Source: Pythium myriotylum (taxonomy: Eukaryota; Oomycota; Peronosporomycetes; Pythiales; Pythiaceae). From it: DNA of 64,000 nucleotides. The notes beneath the pieces were generated by a model. The model saw only the letters and a program-made list of their open reading frames with translations, did not search any database and was not told the DNA's origin. The position numbers and the translations under genes were made by a program. Where the stretch lies: assembly GCA_023091665.1 (NCBI GenBank), contig JALJCQ010000004.1:2914001-2978000 (forward strand), written 5' to 3'. Of this stretch, positions 38,204 to 49,356 are shown piece after piece. The stretch's first letter is position 1. Each line of letters begins with the position of its first letter.

Positions 38204-39778
38204 TCACGCCAGGATGACGTCCCGCAGCTTGTGGTGCTCGTCCTGGATGAGCTTCTCGAGCTGCGACACGTTCGCGTGCGCGTTGAGCTCGTAAATGGCC
38301 TCGAACGAGTGCTCGTTCTCCTCCAGGATCGTCTTCCACGCCGTGCCGCCGCACACTTCGAGGTTCGACTTCATCACGACCTTCTCGCCCGACGGCAGCA
38401 GCACGCCGACCAACACGGTGCCTTCCTCCAGGTTCAGGCCGTCGGCTTCTTCCGACGTCACGTTGTACAGAATGCAGCGTGGCGCGTTGATCGAGTGGGC
38501 CGTCACGTTGATGAGGATCGAGCCGTCGGCGTTCACCTCGCGCGCCACGACGCCGCTCAAGACGCTGTTCTTGATCGAGCCGCTCGAGATCTCGCAGTTG
38601 AGCACGGTCGCGTGGTCCACCGAGGCCTGCTCGCCGATGTTGCTGTGCTCGAGGCTGTCGCTGATGCCGAGGAACTGGCGAAGGCAGTCGGCCTCGACGC
38701 CCGGCTGCGTCACGAGGCTGTTGTTCTTGAGGTAGAGCTTGAGCTGGCCGTAGTCCCACCAGTAGACGTCGCTGCCGACGTCGACGCAGCCAAAGAGCCC
38801 GAGCTTGCGCGAGCGCGTCTGCTCAAATCGCTTGAGCATGTCGGCCATGCGGTCGTAGTGGGCCTCAGCCACGATCTTGGAGACGCCCTTCTGCTGCATG
38901 AGCTCCGAGTACGACTCTTTCTCAAGCGTGAGCGGCATCCAAAAGTGCGGGTCGCTGTCAAACTTGCCTTCCTTGGCCGCGAGCTCCTTGTGGAACTCGC
39001 TCAGCAGCGCGCGGAGCATGTCGGAATCGACGCTGAACGAGCCGAGACTCGTGCCGACCGACTTGAGCTCGCCGAGCGACGCCAGCATGCGGCGCGCCGT
39101 GTCAAACGTGACCTTGTCCACTTGCGCGGCGTTGTCCTGCTGGTTCACGGCGATGAGCCCGTACTTCTCGAGGCCCTTGTCGATCCACTCTTGCTCGGAC
39201 GGCATGGGCGCGAGCGCCGCGAGGATGTCGATGTGGTGGTTGGCCGTGTACTTGACCTCGGCCGACGGGATGAAGACCTGGTCGCCCCAGAAGACCGAGA
39301 GGCGGCCGAGGCGGCTCGACGCGTAGACGCCCGTCTGCTTGACGACCGCCTCGAGGATCGTCATGGGCACGAAGAGCTCGTTGACCTTGACCATGGCCGG
39401 CAGCTTGACGCCCGACTTGTTGTTGTTCTCGCTGCCCGGGAGCGGCGCGAGGCGCGTGCCCTTGCCGGCCGTGTGGTAGAGCGCGACGCTGATGGAGCCG
39501 CTGGCGAGCAGCGCCGGGATGTCGAGGCCGTAGAGCTCCTTGCCGGCGGCCACGGCCTTGGTGTAGGCGTAGAGCGTGCCGAGGCCGTTGCCGGCGCCGC
39601 CGTCCCAGTCCTCGTAGACCGCGATGACCTTGGCGTCGCGCGGCGAGATGGAGCCACGCGTCGCCATGAGCCGGTCCTGCCAGTACTCGGCCTGGTGCGG
39701 CGTCGACGTGCAGACGATGATGACGTTGTAGCCGTCGAGCTTGTTGATCTCGGCGATGTTGCGCTGGTGGGCACTCAT
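38204..39778 (-). CDS. Sugar-1-phosphate nucleotidyltransferase-like protein
   Basis: 524 residues, intronless, start at MSAHQRNIAEINKL. The upstream open frame codes only a Leu/Ser run from a GA microsatellite. It carries VAVYE-like and GGAGNGLGTLYAYTKA motifs, then ALYHTAGKGTRLAPLPGSE with NKSGVKLPA, resembling the G-x-G-T-R-(x)n-P-K signature of the nucleotide-sugar pyrophosphorylase fold. The C-terminal 150 residues (ASVDHATVLNCEISSGSIKNSVLSG) look like a left-handed beta-helix. UDP- or GDP-sugar pyrophosphorylase activity is likely. The exact sugar is not readable from sequence. The layout resembles fucose-1-phosphate guanylyltransferase-type enzymes. Confidence 0.75.
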   Translation of the reverse strand: MSAHQRNIAEINKLDGYNVIIVCTSTPHQAEYWQDRLMATRGSISPRDAKVIAVYEDWDGGAGNGLGTLYAYTKAVAAGKELYGLDIPALLASGSISVALYHTAGKGTRLAPLPGSENNNKSGVKLPAMVKVNELFVPMTILEAVVKQTGVYASSRLGRLSVFWGDQVFIPSAEVKYTANHHIDILAALAPMPSEQEWIDKGLEKYGLIAVNQQDNAAQVDKVTFDTARRMLASLGELKSVGTSLGSFSVDSDMLRALLSEFHKELAAKEGKFDSDPHFWMPLTLEKESYSELMQQKGVSKIVAEAHYDRMADMLKRFEQTRSRKLGLFGCVDVGSDVYWWDYGQLKLYLKNNSLVTQPGVEADCLRQFLGISDSLEHSNIGEQASVDHATVLNCEISSGSIKNSVLSGVVAREVNADGSILINVTAHSINAPRCILYNVTSEEADGLNLEEGTVLVGVLLPSGEKVVMKSNLEVCGGTAWKTILEENEHSFEAIYELNAHANVSQLEKLIQDEHHKLRDVILA

Positions 39779-40517
39779 GCTGAGCGGGAGGTGCAGAGAG
39801 AGAGAGAGAGGGAGAGGGAGATTGGTCGGGCTCTCGACGGCACGGGCCAAAATGGGGAATGACCTCGGGGCGCATGTATGTCCCTTGAGGAGGAAAGGAC
39901 TGGAATACTGGACCCTGTCCAGGAAGGTGTCAGTTGCGGGAAAATTACGAGGTCGAACCTCTGAAACTGGATTTTCTGAATGGGTAGCTTCGCCCTACCC
40001 CTTCCTGACGGCTTGCCTTGTCTCTCCGCGCGGATCTGTGATGGGGCGGTCGGCGGCACGGGGTGACGATGTAACAACAACAGACCTGTGAAAACGAATT
40101 CGAATCTTCGTTCGCTGACGTTGGGAGAGAGGCTAATACAAAACACGGTACGATCCCCACGATTTGTGGGTGAGAGCTTCGCGTTGGACTCTGAGAAACG
40201 ACTGAGGCGGCTCGGCGGTGATAGCTTCCGCGCCAACAGCCGCGCGACATGTGGCTCGAACCGGCGTCTGATCAACCAAAAATATTAATACTGCTCGTAC
40301 CCGGAAAACACGCCAACGTTGGCGCGGCACGGCCCTTGAGCTCGGGACTCTAAGCGACATGGCTCCACGACATGGGCGCACAGACCGAGCAGGATCGCAA
40401 CCAAAAGAAAACGGCCCTCCCGCTGGTCATCTTGTTTTTTTTTTTGGTCCAACCGCTGCCCCGGCTGCGCGCGGGCGTTACCTAATCCACTACGAAATCA
40501 GCTCTCGCAGGTTCGAG
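39779..40517. other. Intergenic region with GA microsatellite and CCAACGTTGG palindrome
   Basis: A (GA)n tract (39,799-39,820) lies at the start of the nucleotidyltransferase transcript. GCCAACGTTGGC sits at 40,312-40,323. No gene recognised. Short ORFs here are not supported by composition or splice signals. Confidence 0.5.
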
Positions 40518-41534
40518 TCAGCCAAGCTGTTCTTGAGGTTTTTCTTGACTCTGGCGCCAACGTTGGACTCGCGCCAACACTGCACCGAGTTGATGGGCAA
40601 CTGCGGCGGCGGCAGCAGGCGGCAGCCCCCAAGCAGCTCGATGCGCCAGCCGTCGCGCGAGCGCCTCCTCGACGCGCGGCGAGCGTCGCAGCGTGTGCCC
40701 CACGACCTGCTGCGCGGCGCCGCCTGTCGGTGAGACAAGGGCGCCGCTGATCTTGGCCAGCAGCGAGCTCGCCGCCGACAGACTCGAGGACGAGCTCGGC
40801 TCGGCGAGGACGGTCCACAAGACGCGAGCGCACGCCACGCGGCAGATGCGACGCGACGACGGCATGGCGTCGTCGTCAGCGCGGCGGTCGTCGGTCGCGA
40901 GGCAGTCGAGCAGGTGGAGTGCGCTCGACTGGGCCACGTCCCGCAGCGCCGGCAGCACGCTGACCAGCGTCTCCACCACGCCCGCGCGAGCCATGGCCGT
41001 GCACGCGCTTGCACTGTACGTCAAGTGGATGAGCAGCTCGAGCACAATATGCGCGCACGTCTCGCCCTGTCCAGGCACCCCGATCTGGTCAGTGACTCAT
41101 CCACGTGGACGTTTGCTCGAAAGGTCAAAAAAGCACAGCAAAACCCAGTCCGACCTCTTGGAGCGACGTGTGCAGCACGCCGACGATGGACGCGTTCGGC
41201 TCAAAGACGGCGTCGGCGAGCGCCGCAACCTCTCTGTGGAGACACACATACTCCATAATTGTTACTTTAGATCTTCGCATCGTTCATCGCGTACCTGACG
41301 GACTCGAGCGCGAGGAACTCCATGTTGAGCTGCATGGCGACGAGCGCGAGCTCCTCGTTGACGACCCACTTGCTCGGCTCGCACAGCTTCGCTCCCCACG
41401 CAGAATCACCCAACCTCAGCCTCAACCATGTCGCACACGACTCGCGCGAAAGCGACCACGCGAACCTTTTGCGCCAACATCTTCGCTCGCTCTTGGCGCG
41501 CCGCGGCATCTTGAGCCTCGCGCAACGCTGTCAT
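40518..41534 (-). CDS. Helical-repeat (armadillo-like) protein, about 4 exons
   Basis: Three junctions are clear: the last exon 41,084-40,518, an exon 41,233-41,155, and one ending at 41,295 that starts somewhere near 41,375. A first exon from ATG 41,534 (MTALREAQDAAARQERAKML) is plausible, but its 3' splice site is uncertain. The product is Ala/Leu-rich with paired helices, for example HIVLELLIHLTYSASACTAM, ARAGVVETLVSVLPALRDVA and SSALHLLDCLATDD, the pattern of armadillo or HEAT repeats. I do not recognise a specific family. The palindrome CCAACGTTGG occurs inside its last exon (40,557-40,566). Confidence 0.55.
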
Positions 41535-41706
41535 CGTCGCGTCGTGCGTGACCTTTCAAGATCGCTTCTCGAGCTCCTCAATTGAGTTAAGAACTTACCG
41601 TGTTTATCTAGTTAAGAACCGCCTCTGTAAAAACCGGCGCGCTCCAGTTCAAGCGCGAGGGGCTACTAAACTTGAGCGCCGTCAATTCCACGTGGAGGAC
41701 CCACTC

Positions 41707-43097
41707 ATGGCGGCCGCGATGCTGCGTCTGCTCGCGCTCGGCGCCGCCTGCGCGCTCGCGACCGTGTCGGGCTCGCGCTTCACCTTCAGTTTGCCGTCGC
41801 GCACCGAAGTACGAGCTTCCAACGCGCCCTACGGCCGAAGATACGCGCGCGCGACTGAGTCGGATCTTTCTGTGTCCTAGGAATGCTTCATGGAGGAAGT
41901 GAACGCGCGCACGTCCGACAACACGCTGCTCTTCCGCTTCGGCATCATTGAGCCCGAGCTCTACGATCTCATGGACGTCGTGGTGCGTACAACAAGTCGA
42001 TGGCGGCGACGCAACTACTGATCCCGATCGATCTGATCTCATGAGCTCTGGGTGATGTCATGCAGATCCGCAGCCCGTCGTCCAAGACTGTCGAGTCCTG
42101 GAACATGACGCAGGCCGACCACGTCACGTCGCCCGTGCGTGAGACCGGACTCTACCAGCTCTGCTTCAAGAAGCGCGCCGGCTCGTCGCGCGACTTCACG
42201 GTCTACTACTCGTTCGACTTCATCTCGACCGGCAGCCCGCACATGGTGATCTACCCAAACCTCGCCGGCACGCTCGACAAGGCCACGAGCGACGCGACGC
42301 TCTACACGATGATGCAGCTCGCGACCTCGAACGGCGTCTCCACCAAGATGGGCCTCGTCGACTACTCGCTGAGCGGTATCTCCCCGAGCATCGTGCGCTC
42401 TAACACTCGCGTGCAACTGCTTGTCTCGGTGGAGCACGTCTCGAGCCCCAAGGTCGAGATCTCGGTCGCTCGGTACCCGCGGAACATCGAGTACCCGCTC
42501 TCGTGGGATACGCTCGGCACCTACGCCTCCAAGAGCGAGTACCGCCAGCACGTGTTCGACACCACCATCGGCGAGCTGGGCAGCCACTTGGCCTTTGACG
42601 TGACCGAGATCTTTACCGAGGCGCTCAACGGCGGCAAGACTGCGCTGTCTTTTTCGGTTCGTTTTCATGGGAATGGATGGCGACGAAGGCCTCGGTTCTA
42701 ATCTTTTTTCTGTGTAGTTCCACGTCGTGGGCGACCACGAAGTGACGCTGACGGGCATGTCGTACACGACGCCCGACTACTACCCGCAGCTCATCGTGGA
42801 AGATCTCGGGCTGGATCTCATGCGTGAGGTTGCCTACTTTAAGCAGCGCGTCTTCACGCTCAAGGGCGACATCACCTACATCAAGCAACGGGAGCGTGCC
42901 AGCCGCAACGGTGCGTGGCGTGAGGGAAATCGTTTTTGGAGAACGAGATCTCACTCTTTCTGTGTCTCCTTCACTCAGCTGCCGAGAGCGCCAACGGACG
43001 CGTCAAGTGGATGTCCATGCTCACCAACTTTGTCCTCGTTGGCATCGCGCTCGCCCAGGTGCTGTACATCCGGACCATGCTCGAGAGCAGCTACTAG
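41707..43097 (+). CDS. p24/TMED (GOLD-domain) protein with an inserted CBM96-like domain (5 exons)
   Basis: Exons 41,707-41,808, 41,881-41,982, 42,066-42,656, 42,718-42,910 and 42,979-43,097 give 368 residues, against about 200-230 for ordinary p24 proteins. It has a signal peptide (LRLLALGAACALATVSG), then a GOLD-type strand set (RFTFSLPS, ECFMEEV, VTSPVRETGLYQLCFKK). After that is an extra lumenal domain of about 150 residues (SDATLYTMMQLATSNGV... FDVTEIFTEALNGGKTALSF) with the DxT and beta pattern of DNRLRE/CBM96 modules. A p24-like coiled coil (YFKQRVFTLKGDITYIKQRE) and C-terminal TM helix follow. The tail is short (IRTMLESSY). Likely a cargo receptor in ER-Golgi vesicles, perhaps lectin-like. 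Confidence 0.8.
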
Positions 43098-43255
43098 AGA
43101 CCATTTGGAAGCACAAACTCTCCAAATTCCGTAGGCCAAGTGAACGTCAAGTCGGTGTTAGATTGGGCTATGCAGCGAAATGGAACATGTACTAACGTTC
43201 ACGTGGATCGGAAACCTGGAGTCACGCGTTGATAAACCTACATACGATGCCGAGA

Positions 43256-44905
43256 TCAGAACTGCACGGCCTTGTCAATACCCCAGAACGCAAGCGTCTC
43301 CTGGACAGTCTCACGATCCTTGAGCGAGACGAACTGGAACGAGCCGTCTTCCTTCTTGCGGTATGCGATGAACGGAGCAGCTTGGCGACTGTTGAACTTG
43401 GAGAACATCGACACCGTGTACCCGCCTGTGTCGTGGATGACTGCAAAGTCGCCGATATCTGCTTGCGGCGCGTAAATTTGCTTGGCGAGGAAGTCACCGG
43501 AGAAACAGAGCGGGCCTGCGACGTCCTGACGCGCGTACGGCGTGTTCGTTTTCTCGTGGCCGTTCTTATCGAGCACCGAGATGACGTGGGACCAGAGCTT
43601 CGGCAAGTACGCAGCTCGCGGGAACTGGTCGGCTCCGACGTGAGTCACAAGGATGTTCTGACCGGCCCAGTTCTTGAGCGCTTCGACCTTGGTCACTGTG
43701 ATACCAGGCTTGACGAAAATGGCGCGGCCGAACTCGGTGATGATGGACGAGAAGCCGCTCGTGAAGAGCTCAGGCACCTGAGCGTGGAGCGCATCTGAGT
43801 ATTCCTTGAAGTCGTAGGCTTCGTTCGCGCCACCATCGTAGACTGTCGGCACGCCGCCGCCAATGTCGACGGCCAGGATCTGCTGACGTCCCACACGGCG
43901 GTTCACCTCCTTGGCGAACTCGACTGCACGCTGCGAGCCAGCCACCAGTAGATCGATCGGGCAGCCCTGCGAGCCGACATGCACGTGGACGCCCTGGAGC
44001 CACGGGTTCTTCTCGTACAACTGGTACAGACTCTCGGCCGTCGCGTGGGTCCACGCGAGCCCAAACTTGCTGGTCACCGTTGCCGTGCTGGTCGCGTCGA
44101 TCGTGCCACCGCCCACAACAGGGTTGATACGCAGTCCAATCTGCGCGCTGTGTTTCTCCTGCGAGAAGCCACCAATCTCGGCGAAGATGCGGTTCACCTT
44201 ATCGATCTCTTCTTCGTTATCGAGGTTGATGAATACACCGTCCGTGATCATCTCCTTGAGCTCATTGTACGTCTTACAGGGTGAGTCGTAGACCACACGG
44301 CGCGGCGCAAAGCCGAGCGAGAGCGCGTGCTTGGCTTCACCGAACGACGCGCACTCGGCGCCGAGCCCGAGTCGCTGGGCCTCGCGCAGCACGCCTCGGA
44401 TCGGGTTCGACTTGACGGCCAATGCGTGGTTGAACACCGGCTCCGGGAACGCCGCGCGCAGGTTCTCGAGCCGCGCCGTGTACGCGTCCCAGTTGAACAG
44501 ATTCACGAGCGGGCTGTCATCGTGGAGAACTCGCTGTGCGACGGCAGCCGCGACCACGTCCGTGACGACTCGCGTGCGAGCAGCATGGAGCTGCTGTTCC
44601 TCGGCGTCGCTGCGCTTGACGAACGCCGGCGCGACGTACTCACTGGGCGCCGGCGTCTGCTTGAGCTGCTTGTGGAGCGTCTGCAACACAGCGGCGATCG
44701 CAGGGCCCAGCGCCGCGGCATCGAGCGAGTAGTCGGCGGCGATCTAAAAGAAAAGCAGAGAAATGGACATTGTGAAGCCAATTCGCAACGGATTGCGACG
44801 GGAATTGCACAAGAAGAGAGCGCGCACCTTGGAGACCACGCTCGACGTGTCGGCGCCGTCGTAGAGCGCGAGGTACTTGGGCCAGTCGACGGCGGAGAGC
44901 GGCAT
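43256..44905 (-). CDS. PLP-dependent decarboxylase, group IV (DAP/ornithine decarboxylase-like; 2 exons)
   Basis: Exons 44,905-44,828 and 44,743-43,256 give 521 residues. The alanine-racemase-type barrel has FNHALAVKSNP with the PLP lysine, GAECASFGEAKHAL, VHVHVGSQG, ILAVDIGGGVPTVY for phosphate binding and ITEFGRAI. The C-terminal barrel has GPLCFSGDFLAKQIYAP, with the active-site Cys and Asp of the neighbouring subunit, then DTGGYTVSMFSKFNSRQ. This fits diaminopimelate decarboxylase-like enzymes best. Substrate is not certain. Oomycetes make lysine by the diaminopimelate route, so a role there is plausible. Confidence 0.85.
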
Positions 44906-45117
44906 GGCGAGCTCGCGGCGAGATGAAGAATGGCCAATCGCATGTTGGCGAGCCGACCCGTCGACTTCAAAGTGATTAGGTGCATGGATGCCCCGAATAG
45001 TAACCTCTCCGTAACCAGTGTTTTAAACAGTTGTTACGAACTCATACGCACAGAATAAGGTTTGTATCATGCGGCATCCATCGATGGATTGGGGAGGGGA
45101 AACATCCAGCTTCAACA

Positions 45118-46840
45118 ATGGAAGCGAGCCGAAATGGCGACGCGTTCGTCGCGCGCTGTGTGTCGAGCAGCGATCTGAGCGAGATCAGAGATGGCTCAGC
45201 GGATGCGCGAGAGAAAGATCTATCGAACGAGCGTCTCGCGAGCGTTGTGCGTGGCTTCCTCGCGGCGTTTCCGTCGTCCAAAGACAGCGTCCACGTCGCT
45301 CTTGCTCCTGGACGCGTCAACCTCATCGGCGAGCACATCGACTACGAAGGCTACAGCGTCTTGCCCATGGCCATCGCGCAGACCATGGCGGTCGCTCTCT
45401 CCACCAGCAGCTGCTCCTCTTCCTGCGACGGTCTCGCCATGCGCATCGCCAACACGAATCCGTCGTATCCTACGGTCTCCATTTCGCTCTCTATGAACCG
45501 TCTCGCCTCTATCCGTGGACAGCCAGCGTTGCTCTTCCAGGCGCTCAACGAGAATCTTGAGCAGAGCTCACGGTGGTCGCGGTACGTGCTCTGTGGGCTT
45601 TTGGCGGTCGTGGAACACGATCCGTCGCTGCTTTCGCCACCACTCGCACTCGACGTGGTCGTGGACGGCACCGTGCCGCCAGCCTGTGGACTTTCAAGCT
45701 CAAGCGCGCTGGTTGTCGCGTCGGCGTTGGCGTTTGCATCTTCTTTGTCTAAAGACGCGATCCCAACGCGTACACAACTAGCCGAGCGGTGTCGATACGC
45801 TGAGCACTATGTCGGCACGGCCGGAGGAGGTATGGACCAGGCCGTGAGCTGTCTCGCCAGTCGCGATGCCGCGCTGTTCGTGACGTTTGAGCCGCATCTC
45901 CACGTCGAGCATGTAGCGTTCCCGGTCGAGTTTCAGGAGAAGAAGGCGGTGTTCATGGTCGTCAACTCGGGGGTCGAGGCCCACAAGGCGCAGGACGCGG
46001 TCGCGCGGTTCAACAAGCGAGTCGTCGAGTGCGCGCTCGCCACGAAACTCCTCGCAAAGCGACTCGGTATGGATGGATGGGAGTCGGTACGTGGGATGAA
46101 TCTGTGAGATCTTTACAACTGGGAAGGAAATGGTGACATTGGGTGTTGGACGAGTAGATGACCAAGTTAGTGGAGCTGCACAGGGCACTGGACATCGCGC
46201 GAGGCGAGTCGTTATCATTTCGTCAGCTGCTGAGTGAGGTGGACGGAATCCGCGATCGGGACGAGTTCTCGAAGGAAGATTTGGTGAAAGAAGTCGGTCC
46301 TTTGAGCTCGCTGTTCGCTGGTTCCCGACTGGAGAAAGCCGCCATGGTAAGCTGACGACAGTAGTCTCTCGGTTTTATTTCGGACCTTGAGGCTGATGCT
46401 TTGTTGGTTGATTGTTGTAGCTAGTCATCGAGTCGCAATCGAGCTTTCGTCTGTGGCAGCGCGCTCATCACGTCTGGAGTGAAGCAGAGCGTGTCCATCG
46501 TTTCCGCGATGTGCTTTCCTCCGAGGAAGCCGACAGCCAGCAGCTTGAGAAGCTTGGCAAGCTGATGCTAGCGAGCCACGAGAGTTGCCGAGACCAGTAT
46601 GAGTGCAGCCGCCCGGAACTGGACGCAATCGTTGATTTGGCAACGCAGAACGGCGCGTATGGTGCTCGCCTCACAGGTGCTGGGTGGGGAGGCTGTGCCG
46701 TACTGCTTGTGTCCTCAGACCGCGTGGCGTCTATTCGATCGGCTCTCCAGGCAGACGTTTTCAAGTCCTCTCCAACGACAGAATCCATTTTCGAGTCAGC
46801 TGCAGCAGACGGTGCAAAGCTGTACCAAGTCACTATCTAG
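45118..46840 (+). CDS. Galactokinase / N-acetylgalactosamine kinase, GHMP family (3 exons)
   Basis: Exons 45,118-46,086, 46,158-46,346 and 46,421-46,840 give 525 residues. The galactokinase signature APGRVNLIGEHIDYEGYSVLP is followed by the phosphate loop CGLSSSSALVVASAL and YVGTAGGGMDQAVSCL (catalytic Asp region). It ends with LTGAGWGGCAVLL. The GEHIDYxGYSVLPMA form is typical of the eukaryotic GALK2-like branch. It phosphorylates galactose or GalNAc at C1 in the cytosol. Its TAG stop (46,838-46,840) overlaps the stop of the convergent next gene by two bases within CTAG. Confidence 0.9.
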
Positions 46841-48904
46841 TCGAGAAGCCCTCGCAGTCGCTCAAGATAGACAAGCTTTGACTGGATCTCCAACTCGAGC
46901 AGGGCGAGCTACAGCGAGAGAGGTGATCGAGTGAGATACAATCCAGATCCTTGTGAATCCATGGCCCAATCTCACCTCAGCCTTTCGCTGGGCTACTTTG
47001 TCCTTCTTCATGGAATGCTGAATCATGATGAACTCGCGGGTTTGTGCGTCAAACTCTTGGCGCCGCTCACGGATCTCTTGCTCAAAAATTGCGATCTCCT
47101 CCATAAGCTTGTGGTTGTCTTCAAAGCGCTCCAGCTCCAGAACCTTGAGGTAGTACGCGTCATCTCGCTGTAAATCCTGACGTTAGTGACTAGCACGACG
47201 AGAACAAACACCTGAACTATAACTCACCCACAGCTTCTCGAACGCACGCTTTACAATTGGACGCGTCTCAACCCAACATGGCCCGACCAATGCCGTTGCG
47301 TCGCAAGGTACAACGCCAATCTCAACCGCATTCTAAACGCGACTCAGTTAGTACTTCACAGTTGCATGTTCAGCCCACAACTTACCTTCGGACGAAGGAA
47401 GAGGATGCTGTTGTCGATCAAGTCCATGAACTTGGCCTCGCCATGAGGGCGCTGCTGGAACGGAAGCAACGCCTCAACCGGTGTCGCGCAGTTGATCGGT
47501 TTGTCACCATCTCGTTGTAACAACTTCTGAGGAGATGCGATAATCTGACCTTCGCTATTGAGTCCCGTGACAACCTCCAGACATTTCCACGCCTGGAGGG
47601 AACTGATACGGCGATCTCGATTATCTGGCTGGTCTCGTTCCGTGAGCTCATGGATGCCGATTGTCGAGGACATGTGATGGATCATCTCACGTTCGTGGTC
47701 CTCGCAGACTTCGTGAACAAGTGCGAGGCGCTCCTCCGAGTTATCCATGCTGCCAAGTCCTCGCTTCTCGAGTTCTCTGCACACAACTTCCAGATCGCTC
47801 CACCAGTTTCCGACTAAATCCATGATCACACTGACTTCTGTTGGCACGGACGGTGGCTCATATCCGATGATATCATCCTTCTCGGCATCGTTCTCGTCCA
47901 GACCACGAAGATCGAGACCGAATTTCTCGTTCAGGGCTTTCAATTTCTCAAGTGATGTCGTTTGGTCCGTACCAGTCGCAGCACGCAACAAGATCGCGAC
48001 AAAGTCTGTATCAGGGATTTTGTGGAGTCGCTGCCACTCTCGGATCGCACCTGGCGTCACTGCGGTGGCCGTGGGAAGCACAACGTGCGCGAGCCCATCA
48101 CTCGTAACATCGTGGACCCATTGCAGCCACATCGTCGTGGTCGCGTCGTCCCATCCATCGAAGTCTCTCAAGAAGAATACGAGTTTGTCGAATCCAGCTG
48201 AAGCCGAGATCGCTTCCTTTCCATCGCCACTGCCTTCCTGCTTGTCCTCGGACTCGGCGATTGAGGCCTGCCGCAGAGCCGCAAGCACCACATCAAGCCG
48301 TCGCTTCACAACACGTCGCTGGGGATTGAAAGCTGTCGGGACCTCGCCATGAAGCTGCATCTTGAGCTCGCGCCACTGCTTCGCTACCCGATGCACAAAG
48401 GCGTCACCCGGAGACGTCGGAGCCACGACCGCGTCCAGCGTCGTGCTCGTCGACTCGGCTGAGGATCCTAGTGACACACTTTCCATCAGTGAATCATTCC
48501 ACATTGCACTACTATTGAGGCACCCACGCACCGATCACATGGTCGCTCGACCCAAGGACACTACCAAAAAACAACAAGCGAGACTCTGTCAGCGACTGCT
48601 CCACACATCTCCAGCCACGCACACCGAAATCCACTCACGCTCTCGCCACGACTGCCGGGTTATCGGCCGCGGAGATGGCCAGCACGTACGGGAACTTGGG
48701 CGTCTCGCGCTGCAGCCAGTGCGCCTCGCTCGCGTCGCTGTCTCTTGCGTCGCGGAGCCGGCGCTTGCGCTGCTGCAGCCACCGCGCCGCGTAGTCCACG
48801 TGCCTCGCCGCGTCGTAGCGCTCGCTGCCTTCGCCCACAGCGATCGCCGCGGCGCTCGCGAAGAGCAGCGACTGCGCCGCCGCCGCGAGCCGTCGTCGCA
48901 TCAT
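46837..48904 (-). CDS. Yme2/RNA12-like mitochondrial protein (5 exons)
   Basis: Exons 48,904-48,639, 48,511-47,386, 47,332-47,228, 47,167-46,976 and 46,908-46,837 give 586 residues. The N-terminus is basic and Ala-rich (MMRRRLAAAAQSLLFASAAA), as for mitochondrial import. An AAA-like core has FDKLVFFLRDFDGW as probable Walker B, then VTSDGLAHVVLPTAT, and VGNWWSDLEVVCRELEKRG, which matches the G-G-R-xx-D-L-E block of the Yme2/RNA12 C-terminal domain. A Walker A is not obvious. The end is a coiled coil (ERRQEFDAQTREF, LALLELEIQSKLVYLERL). The yeast homologue is an inner-membrane protein affecting mitochondrial DNA nucleoids. Assignment is moderate. Confidence 0.65.
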
Positions 48905-49356
48905 GGTTCTCAAAGGTGACGGTGCAGTAACGCACATTTGCGCTCGTGAGGAGCTCCATATCCTATCATATACAATACGATATTATATTTGAGAGTAGTT
49001 ATTGTTTCTATATCAGTACATATGGAGTGGTTTGAATAGAAGCCCCTGGGGTATACCCGCAGCCAGTCGTTTTTCTATTGGTGGGAGCTCCTGACGAGCT
49101 CACTTGCCTTTTTGTCCTGCATTCGCCAATTTGACTGGCACTTTGTCTTGCCTGTTCGCGCGTGATGTCTTCAAGCTGCCGGCGTCTTTTGTGGGCGTCG
49201 GCAGAGTGAATTCCTCGTTTCTGAGAACCGCTGCGAAGCGACTTCACTGAGACCAACATTAAGATTGAATCTCGATCTGATGCGAACAATGCTTCTTCTA
49301 TACTACATGATGCTGCTTAGCTCCTAGCGAAGATAGACTACGGTGACTATTACTAC
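48905..49356. other. Intergenic DNA
   Basis: No gene seen between the mitochondrial protein's start and the GPCR-kinase stop. It holds an AT-rich patch (48,960-49,010) and a GAGCTCCTGACGAGCTC inverted repeat at about 49,084-49,100. Confidence 0.5.

Noticed and set aside
39799..39850. N-terminal extension of the nucleotidyltransferase (Leu/Ser run) as a signal peptide
   Set aside because: It is coded by a (GA)n microsatellite. The internal ATG at 39,778 starts the conserved region, and cytosolic enzymes of this class have no signal peptide.
38231..39862. Long plus-strand frame of over 540 codons opposite the nucleotidyltransferase gene
   Set aside because: Composition (Arg/Val/Leu/Asp-rich without structure) is that of an antisense shadow of a GC-rich coding strand. 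The minus frame has clear family motifs.
40240..40270. tRNA-like GGCTCGAACCGGC word
   Set aside because: No matching acceptor, D or anticodon arms could be folded around it on either strand.
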